A stretch of DNA of 64,000 nt, from the NCBI RefSeq assembly GCF_006385705.1, contig NZ_VFRQ01000014.1, forward strand, positions 33,942 through 97,941. Direction: 5' to 3'. Below are positions 57,644 through 64,000 of this stretch, one piece after another (within the stretch, counting starts at the first letter, position 1; each line of letters starts with the position of its first letter). The position numbers and the translations under genes were made by a program. Under the pieces are notes generated by a model that saw only the letters and a list, made by a program, of their open reading frames with translations, made no database searches and had not been told where the DNA came from. This stretch comes from Pontibacter mangrovi. GTDB lineage: Bacteria > Bacteroidota > Bacteroidia > Cytophagales > Hymenobacteraceae.

Positions 57644-60091
57644 TCACCGGTCCCACTCCACCTCCGGAAACACCACCTCCAGCTGCCGTTTGATCACGCG
57701 GTAATTGCCTTTCCAGAAACTTGCCAGATCGGATACTGTCGTAATCGGCTTGAGCTCCGGGGTTAGCAAGGCCAGCTCTACCGTCATCTCGCCTTCATCT
57801 ACTGTCGGGCTCTCCTCCCATGCCAGCACATCCTGCAAACGTATCTCCAGCTTTGGCTGTGCGCCATCGGGTTTATACGCCAGTTCTATACCTGATCCAT
57901 CGGGCAACTTTATACTTTGTGGGGCCAGCACGTCCAGCCTCGCCCGCTGCGTCTCGTTCAGGTACTTCTTTTCCAGTATCGGCAGTAGCTCCAGTTCCAT
58001 CAAGTCGTCGGGATGCTCGATGTCGTAGAGGTAGGGCTTGAGCCATTCCAGGTTGGTTAGGAGCAGGGTGCTGGTGCTGACGTCGGGCCAGGACTCGGAG
58101 GGGCGCCATTTACGCAGGCTCATCACGCGGTTCTGCCATTGCGTTAGCTCGTGGTTGAAGTCCAGCAGGTGCTTTCCTTCTACTTTAATGGCCTCCGACA
58201 TAGCCGGTACGCGGTGCTTCTCGTCGGGCGCGGGCAGCGGCTTGCTTTGCAAAACGATACTGCCAATGCGGGTATCCAGCGAGGCGGTCAATTCGCCGTC
58301 GTTTACATCCCAATGGTATACTTCCTGCTGCTTTAACAGCGGAGCCAGGTCTCTCGGGTTGAGCGGTGAGGCCAGGAAAATGCGGCCCGGGTTGTCGCCG
58401 GTGCCGGCGTGCAGGTGCGCCACGGACAGCCAGGGCTCGTGCGCCAGGTCGTCTCTATGACCCGCAGAGGCATACTGCCCGCTGGCCAGCTGGAACTGCG
58501 CGTTGTTGCCGGGGCGGGCGTAGGCAATGCGCTCGGGGTAGCAATGCGCCAGCAGCACACCGGTTTCATACTCGTCAAAAGTGCCGTTTTCAGGCTCCAC
58601 GCTGAACAGCTGGCGGTACGAGCGGGCAATCTTCTCTATCTTGCCGAAACGCTTGCCCTGCCCCTGCTCGGCTCTATACCTGCGCAGCGCTTCTATTCTT
58701 AAATTAATGTCTATGCCGACGTTGCGGTCTAGCGGGTCGCGCTCTTCCAGTACGGCGGCAATATCGCTTGCCAGTGGCACCTGGTCTGTTTCCTCGGCTT
58801 TGAGCAGCATGTGCGCGATACGCGGGTGGCATGGCAGGCGGTGCATGCTTTTGCCGTGCTCGGTAATGCGGCCATGCTCCAGCGCCTGCAACTGGTGCAG
58901 CATGTCGGTGGCCGATTGCAGGGCGGCGCGCGGCGGCGGGTTCAGCCAGGTAAGGCCCCGGATATCGGTAATGCCCCATTGCGCCATGTCCAGCACCAGC
59001 GAGGCCAGGTCTACTTCCAGGATCTCGGGGGTGCGGTGCGGGGCCATGCGCTCCTGCGTGGCTTTGCTCCACATGCGGTAAGCCGTACCCAGACCCAAAC
59101 GCCCTGCCCTGCCGGCACGCTGATCGGCGGCGTCCTTGGAGATGCGTGCGGTTTCGAGGCGCGACAAACCGGACTTCGGATCGAAGCGGGAGGTTTTGCC
59201 GAAGCCCGTATCCACCACCACCGAAATGCCTTCTATGGTTAAGCTGGTCTCGGCGATGCTGGTGGCCAGCACCACTTTGCGCCTGCCCTGGCGGTCGGGC
59301 ATGATGGCGGCGTACTGCTTGCCGAAGGGCAGCATACCGAACAGCGGGTGTATCTGCACGCCGCGCATTTGCTTGCGAAGTAGGATTTCTACTTTCCGGA
59401 TGTCGTTTTCGCCGGGCAGGAACACAAGGATATCCCCTTCCTGCTCTTTGGCGGCCTGCTGCACTACTTTGGCCGTCATTTCGGGCAGCATGCGGTCGTC
59501 GGCATCGCCGGTGTAAATGGTTTCGATGGGGTACTGCCGCCCCATACTTTGCGCCACGGGGGCCTGCAGCAGTTTGGTAAGCTGGGGCATATCCAGGGTG
59601 GCCGACATCACCATAATGCGCAGGTCCGGGCGAAGCGTGTGCTGCGCCTCCCGGCTCAGGGCCATGGCCACGTCGGCGTGGATGCTGCGCTCATGAAACT
59701 CGTCAAAGATCACGATGCCGATGCCTGCCAGCGCGCGGTCGCTGTGGATCATGCGGGTGAGGATGCCTTCGGTTACGACCTCGATGCGGGTTCGCTCGGA
59801 GATGCGCGTCTCGAAACGGATGCGGTAGCCGACGGTCTGGCCTACCTCCTCGCCCAGCAGCTGCGCCAGGCGCTCGGCAATGGTTTTGGCCGCCAGGCGC
59901 CGGGGCTCCAGCATGATGATCTTCTGATCTTTCAGCCAGGCCTCGCCCAGCAAAGCCAGCGGCAGCAAGGTGCTTTTACCGGCCCCGGGAGGGGCGTTTA
60001 CGATCAGCGTGTTCTGGGCCGCCAGGTGCTCCCTAACGGCTGGTATGATTTCCGGAACGGGTAAGTCTATGGTAAATGGGTTGAAGGGCAA
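57644..60091 (-). CDS. hrpB: ATP-dependent helicase HrpB, paralog 2
   Basis: An 815-residue HrpB-type helicase. Walker A is PPGAGKST (Lys39), motif II is DEFH followed by ERS, motif III is MSATLD, and motif VI is DQRAGRAGRLGLG. The conserved C-terminal HrpB domain (VLAPQSIKLPDGSGIELAY) is present. It is clearly different from paralog 1 in length and in many positions, so this is an old duplication or two acquired types rather than a recent copy. A CAAAGTTA (-7-like TAACTTTG) lies about 38 bases upstream, without a -33 partner. The ABC-3C-like operon starts divergently 197 bases away. Confidence 0.93.
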   Translation of the reverse strand: MPFNPFTIDLPVPEIIPAVREHLAAQNTLIVNAPPGAGKSTLLPLALLGEAWLKDQKIIMLEPRRLAAKTIAERLAQLLGEEVGQTVGYRIRFETRISERTRIEVVTEGILTRMIHSDRALAGIGIVIFDEFHERSIHADVAMALSREAQHTLRPDLRIMVMSATLDMPQLTKLLQAPVAQSMGRQYPIETIYTGDADDRMLPEMTAKVVQQAAKEQEGDILVFLPGENDIRKVEILLRKQMRGVQIHPLFGMLPFGKQYAAIMPDRQGRRKVVLATSIAETSLTIEGISVVVDTGFGKTSRFDPKSGLSRLETARISKDAADQRAGRAGRLGLGTAYRMWSKATQERMAPHRTPEILEVDLASLVLDMAQWGITDIRGLTWLNPPPRAALQSATDMLHQLQALEHGRITEHGKSMHRLPCHPRIAHMLLKAEETDQVPLASDIAAVLEERDPLDRNVGIDINLRIEALRRYRAEQGQGKRFGKIEKIARSYRQLFSVEPENGTFDEYETGVLLAHCYPERIAYARPGNNAQFQLASGQYASAGHRDDLAHEPWLSVAHLHAGTGDNPGRIFLASPLNPRDLAPLLKQQEVYHWDVNDGELTASLDTRIGSIVLQSKPLPAPDEKHRVPAMSEAIKVEGKHLLDFNHELTQWQNRVMSLRKWRPSESWPDVSTSTLLLTNLEWLKPYLYDIEHPDDLMELELLPILEKKYLNETQRARLDVLAPQSIKLPDGSGIELAYKPDGAQPKLEIRLQDVLAWEESPTVDEGEMTVELALLTPELKPITTVSDLASFWKGNYRVIKRQLEVVFPEVEWDR

Positions 60092-60288
60092 GGGGAATAT
60101 ATAATAAAGCTCAAGAATAAATTACTTACAAAGTTACACAATGAATGTAATACTTCTTTGAATGACAAAAGACCGTACTGAATAACGCCCCAAACCATTC
60201 AACAACAAAAAATTTCCCTTTATATTAAATAACTCATATATTGCCCTTACATCTTATAATTATTAAGATAAGAAGCTTGTAATATAGA
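60092..60288. promoter_or_regulatory. Divergent AT-rich promoter region of the ABC-3C-like operon
   Basis: 197 AT-rich bases between hrpB paralog 2 and the operon. No clean TTG-N19-TANNTTTG pair is visible for the operon. Base composition already drops here, so the left island boundary is near 60100. Confidence 0.35.
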
Positions 60289-61464
60289 ATGAGTAGAGGT
60301 TTAACAGATTTTTCTGCCCAAGAACCATCATTAGGATACTATTACCAACTGAGGTTTAGTCTTTATTTGCTGCTAAGCAACAGAGAAAAAATAAATCCTA
60401 TTATTAGAATTGAAAATTTAGATGATGTAGAGATAGTAGATATCAACTCAGTAAACCTCTATCAGACCAAACTTCATATAAATAGCATTGCCAACTTGTC
60501 AAACTTAAGCTCTGACTTTTGGAAAACTATTAGGGTATGGTCTGAAAACATTGCTAACGGGTTGGTTGATGTAGACAACACAATATTCACATTAGTTACA
60601 ACAGCAAAAATTTCTGAAGAGTCATTCCTTGAAAATCTAAGAAGTGATGGTGAACGTAATTCTAACACAATTAGAGATGCAATGTTGGAAGCTATTAGTC
60701 AGTCTACTAGCCAAACTAATGCTAAAGGATACGCAGCATTTCTTGCTTTAACTTCAGATCAACAAACTAAGTTGATAAATAATATTTATATTATAGATTC
60801 TGCAATTTCTATTGAAACTGCTTTAGAATCAATCAAGCTAGAATTAAAATATGCGACGGTTCCACAAAAACTTGACTCAATGATAGAAAGGATTGAAGGT
60901 TGGTGGTTTCAAAAGTGTATACATCTGCTAACAAATAATATAGATCATATTGCTGGCAAAGAACTGCAACTAAAAATTGATGACATAAGGGACTCATTTC
61001 AATCTGATAATCTACCTGATGATTTTTCAGATCCTCTGAGTATAGAGGAGGAGGCTATTGAGAATTATGAACATCGAGTTTTTATCAAGCAACTAAAAGC
61101 AATTGCTATCAAATCTAATCAACTCAAAAATGCTATAAATGATTTTAGAAGAGCTTATGAGCAACGATCTAGATGGATCAGAGAAGAGTTAATAAATCCA
61201 TCTGAGGAAGATTTATACGAAAGCAGGTTATATGATCACTGGAATAATATTTTTTCAGCAATGAAAGATGACTGCGATGGATTTACAGAAGAACAGTTGG
61301 TAAGTATTGGTAAAGATTTTTACCGGAAATATTATGTGGATAGTGTTCCTTCAATCAAAATTAGAGAAAAGTTCCAGTCAGAATATATGACTCGAGGTAG
61401 TTGTCAGATCTTAGCTGATAGAAAGAAAATAGGTTGGCATCCTAATTTTGATGAAATATGTTAG
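60289..61464 (+). CDS. ABC-3C system effector-like protein, restriction-endonuclease-like N-terminus
   Basis: A 391-residue protein, first gene of a tight AT-rich operon. The N-terminus has GYYYQLRFSLYLLLS (about 16-30), then IENLDDVEIVD with Glu42, Asp45 and Asp46, and QTK at 59-61. This spacing resembles the restriction-endonuclease-like fold seen in Cap4/DUF4297-type nucleases (E..D..QxK). The rest (about 90-391) is mostly helical (WWFQKCIHLL, FRRAYEQRSRWIREELI) and resembles the C-terminal region of ABC-three-component proteins, with RKKIGWHP near the end. Function as a DNA-cutting effector is inferred. Its last seven bases overlap the next gene (ATGTTAG). Confidence 0.75.
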   Translation: MSRGLTDFSAQEPSLGYYYQLRFSLYLLLSNREKINPIIRIENLDDVEIVDINSVNLYQTKLHINSIANLSNLSSDFWKTIRVWSENIANGLVDVDNTIFTLVTTAKISEESFLENLRSDGERNSNTIRDAMLEAISQSTSQTNAKGYAAFLALTSDQQTKLINNIYIIDSAISIETALESIKLELKYATVPQKLDSMIERIEGWWFQKCIHLLTNNIDHIAGKELQLKIDDIRDSFQSDNLPDDFSDPLSIEEEAIENYEHRVFIKQLKAIAIKSNQLKNAINDFRRAYEQRSRWIREELINPSEEDLYESRLYDHWNNIFSAMKDDCDGFTEEQLVSIGKDFYRKYYVDSVPSIKIREKFQSEYMTRGSCQILADRKKIGWHPNFDEIC

Positions 61465-61961
61465 ATCAACTTAGAGCTTGGCAAGACCGATCCGTAATAA
61501 CAGCTAATCTTCTTAATCCTGCTTTTTGCGGAGAAGTATTACGAAGAACAATCGAAAGCTATAACCTTAAAAGTTCTAATAAATTTCCTTTCGCACTTGC
61601 TTATTTAATTTTGCCGCTAGTCCTTCATAAAGGTACGAGAGAAAAAATGCCCCTCCGATCTACTACTTACTTTCACTCATGGGTTGAGGAAAATGAGCAC
61701 CTGCTTTTAGAGTTCCCGCAGAGATTGATCAGTTTAAAACCATACACTAAGGAAGCCTTAATGTTCTTACTGAATCACGGTTCAGCTGCAATTAATGATA
61801 ATGGTAGTATAGAAGTAGCTCCATATCGCAGAAAATCTCTTACTGGGAGTGGTACAGAGGAAGTAAAAGAAATATTTCGCAAGGCGGAGCTTTTAGGTAA
61901 GTGGATGAGCCTTACGGGAAATCAGCAGACCATATTCATGTTTTTAAAAATCAGACCTTAG
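61458..61961 (+). CDS. ABC-3C system middle component-like protein
   Basis: A 167-residue protein. The start is fixed by the seven-base overlap with the upstream gene, and it ends one base before the ATPase ATG. The sequence starts LRAWQDRSVITANLLNPAFCG, with FALAYLILPLVLHKGTRE in the middle and KAELLGKWMSLTGNQQTIFMFL at the C-terminus. This pattern, size and position match the small middle component of ABC-three-component systems, which is thought to bridge the ATPase and the effector. It is probably a small helical/winged-helix protein. No enzymatic motif is visible. Confidence 0.75.
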   Translation: MLDQLRAWQDRSVITANLLNPAFCGEVLRRTIESYNLKSSNKFPFALAYLILPLVLHKGTREKMPLRSTTYFHSWVEENEHLLLEFPQRLISLKPYTKEALMFLLNHGSAAINDNGSIEVAPYRRKSLTGSGTEEVKEIFRKAELLGKWMSLTGNQQTIFMFLKIRP

Positions 61962-61962
61962 C

Positions 61963-63900
61963 ATGCAGATAAAGAATATTATTCTATATAAAAATAAAAC
62001 TCAAATACGAGTTTTACCTTTTGACTTAGGTACTGTAAATATCATCACTGGTGAATCAAAATCTGGCAAAACTGCTCTAATCGATATTGTAGACTACTGC
62101 TTGGGAAGCAGAGACTGTAAGATTGCAGAGGGTGTTATAAAAGATAATGTCTATTGGTTTGCAATAACTATAGTATTCAATCAAAATGAAGAATACTTTA
62201 TTGCTAGACAAAACCCAAATACTAAAGGAATACAATCAATTTCTGAGATATACATTGAAGGAGGTCATTTTGAAAGTCCTCCTGACTTTGATCAAATCAT
62301 TCCGAATTCAAACATCGGCTACTTAAAGGATTTTTTATCTAGAAAGCTGAGTATTGCAGAGAACTTACAAATTGCGGAAGGTAATACTAGAGATCCTTTA
62401 GAAGTTAATTTCAAACATGCTCGTATTTTTTGCTATCAACCTCAGGGTTTAATTGCTCAAAGAGACTATTTATTTTACAATCAAACAGAACCATTTGTTC
62501 CTCAAGCGATTAAAGATAGCTTACCTTACTTCCTAGGAGCAATTAGAGAAGACAGCTTGAAAGTCGAACAAGAGATTAGTCAGAAAAGGAGAGAATTAAA
62601 TAAGCTACTTAGGGAAAATGGCGAAGCAGAAAAAATTAAATCAGAAGGAGTTAGTAAAGCCTTTTCTCTTATTGAGGAAGCAAAAGCTATAGGTATTTTA
62701 TCAGACAGCACAACGGCTGCATCAGTAGAAGAGTCATTAAAATTATTAATAAAACTTAAGGACTGGGATTCTAATCCTGTAAATATTGAAACAACTGGTG
62801 AAAATTCCGCATTAAAAGATTTAGTAAAAACAAGATCTGAGTTAAAGCATGATCTTGGGAAACTTGAAGACAACATTAGCGCTACAAGTAATTTTATCAA
62901 GAATAACTTCTCATATACAGAAGAAATAAGGCAGCAACAAATAAGATTAGAAAGTGTCAAATTATACAATGTAGCTAATGAAGGAGATAATCAACATTGC
63001 CCACTATGTGATAGTGAATTGAATGTTGAAATTCCTTCGATAGAAGCTATACACAAGTCTTTAGAATCTCTAAACAAAAACTTAGAATCCACAACCAAAG
63101 AAAGCCCTAGATTAAATGAATATTTGGCAAAACTAAATCAACAAAAAGAAATTCTTAAAACTGAAATAGAAAAGGCAGAGAAAAGCATCACAGCACTTTA
63201 TAACCAACAAGAAAAAGCAAGAACCTTAAGAGACTTAAATATTCGAAGAGGCAAGGTAATTGGAAGAATTAGCCTTTTTCTTGAAAGCGTTGATTTTACA
63301 GAAGATAAAACTTTAAGTGCTAAAATAGAGAACTTAAAGCAGGAAATTAAATATTTGCAAGATCAAGTTGATAGAGAAACGAAGGAAGAGAATCTCATTT
63401 CTATCTTAAGCAAGATCAACTTACAAATGAGTAAATGGGTTAATAACCTAGATGTAGAGTATACTGACGTTTCAATTAGGTTTGATCTAAATAAGTTAAC
63501 AATATTTGCTGATACAATCAATAAGGCTATTCCTTTACATCAAATGGGTAGTGGAGCTAATTGGGTTTCATATCATCTATTAATTCATTTTGCTTTACAT
63601 CAGCATTTTATCCAAAGCCAAAGACCAGTACCTAGGTTTCTTATAATTGATCAGCCTTCACAAGTTTACTATCCACCAGAAAAAGATGAAGAATTAAAAG
63701 GAGAAATTAAGGAAAGTGCTGACGAGATTGCTGTAAGAAAAATGTTTGATTTTATTATTGAAACTACTTCAGCTTTATCACCAAATTTTCAGGTAATAAT
63801 AACAGACCACGCTTATCTGAAGGGGGATAAATTCAGAAAACACGTAAAGGAAATTTGGCGGGATGGCAGGAAGCTTATACCGGAAGAATGGTATAAGTAA
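61963..63900 (+). CDS. DUF3732-type SMC/Rad50-like ATPase of an ABC-3C system
   Basis: A 645-residue ABC ATPase of the SMC/Rad50 type. Walker A is GESKSGKT (30-37). Two long coiled coils (about 195-345 and 350-490) flank a zinc-hook-like CPLC (Cys346, Cys349). The ABC signature is QMGSGANW (527-534), in the position of LSGGQ. Walker B is FLIIDQP (Asp563) and the H-loop is ITDHAY (His616). The acidic residue normally after Walker B Asp is Gln564, as in the DUF3732 family. ABC-3C ATPases are predicted to sense foreign DNA and license an effector. It is the last gene of the operon. Confidence 0.88.
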   Translation: MQIKNIILYKNKTQIRVLPFDLGTVNIITGESKSGKTALIDIVDYCLGSRDCKIAEGVIKDNVYWFAITIVFNQNEEYFIARQNPNTKGIQSISEIYIEGGHFESPPDFDQIIPNSNIGYLKDFLSRKLSIAENLQIAEGNTRDPLEVNFKHARIFCYQPQGLIAQRDYLFYNQTEPFVPQAIKDSLPYFLGAIREDSLKVEQEISQKRRELNKLLRENGEAEKIKSEGVSKAFSLIEEAKAIGILSDSTTAASVEESLKLLIKLKDWDSNPVNIETTGENSALKDLVKTRSELKHDLGKLEDNISATSNFIKNNFSYTEEIRQQQIRLESVKLYNVANEGDNQHCPLCDSELNVEIPSIEAIHKSLESLNKNLESTTKESPRLNEYLAKLNQQKEILKTEIEKAEKSITALYNQQEKARTLRDLNIRRGKVIGRISLFLESVDFTEDKTLSAKIENLKQEIKYLQDQVDRETKEENLISILSKINLQMSKWVNNLDVEYTDVSIRFDLNKLTIFADTINKAIPLHQMGSGANWVSYHLLIHFALHQHFIQSQRPVPRFLIIDQPSQVYYPPEKDEELKGEIKESADEIAVRKMFDFIIETTSALSPNFQVIITDHAYLKGDKFRKHVKEIWRDGRKLIPEEWYK

Positions 63901-64000
63901 AATTACATGTGAAGGTTCAATAGATTCGCTACATTTTTACCTGTTGATTTAATCTTTAGATATTACTATTATTACTGCTGTGGACTTGTGGGTAACTCGA

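Overview
The window looks like chromosomal DNA of a Bacteroidota bacterium of the order Cytophagales, most likely family Hymenobacteraceae (Pontibacter-like). The evidence is: TTG-N19-TANNTTTG promoters before two tRNA-Glu genes, TonB-type carboxypeptidase-regulatory/plug domains, a secreted protein with a type IX secretion (T9SS) sorting tail, GH97 and SIMPL proteins, and an extreme excess of the heptamer TATACTT/AAGTATA. I judged the genus from overall gene flavour, not from a marker gene. Most of the window is about half G+C; the last 3.8 kb is clearly AT-rich.

Layout. 0.1-5.5 kb: lipid kinase, tandem universal stress protein, GAPDH, tRNA-Glu, Crp/Fnr regulator, then a GlcG-like/5-hydroxyisourate hydrolase pair. 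5.9-10.4 kb: an outer-membrane beta-barrel receptor divergent from a LytS/LytTR two-component pair. 10.6-20.8 kb: acyltransferase 3, PAS/GAF histidine kinase, GH97 alpha-glucosidase, MBL-fold hydrolase, SIMPL protein and several unknown proteins. 21.0-27.4 kb: second identical tRNA-Glu, T9SS cargo protein, PAS kinase with a single-domain response regulator. 27.9-33.7 kb: a 1948-residue alpha-2-macroglobulin-like protein with an embedded TonB-plug-like region. 33.9-37.9 kb: LysR regulator divergent from an MdaB-like quinone reductase, then katG. 38.2-50.3 kb: M61 peptidase, orphan ABC ATPase, long-chain acyl-CoA ligase, ROK kinase and the gltBD glutamate synthase operon. 50.4-60.1 kb: a GIY-YIG nuclease between two related long palindromes, two HrpB-type helicase paralogs, a sodium:amino-acid symporter, a DinB protein and a gene-free repeat patch. 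60.3-63.9 kb: a compact AT-rich three-gene operon.

The most interesting locus is that last operon (60289-63900). It encodes a protein with a restriction-endonuclease-like N-terminus, a small middle protein, and an SMC/Rad50-like ATPase of the DUF3732 type with a CPLC zinc hook. Together these match the architecture of ABC-three-component (ABC-3C) conflict systems, which are predicted antiphage systems. The low G+C and the absence of the TATACTT host signature in this stretch point to horizontal acquisition.

Other notable items are the TATACTT/AAGTATA signature itself, the palindromes around the GIY-YIG gene, the alpha-2-macroglobulin/plug fusion, a perfect palindrome in the LysR-mdaB divergent promoter, and a GlcG-like gene whose signal peptide has no normal start codon. 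All motif counts and composition statements were made by eye.
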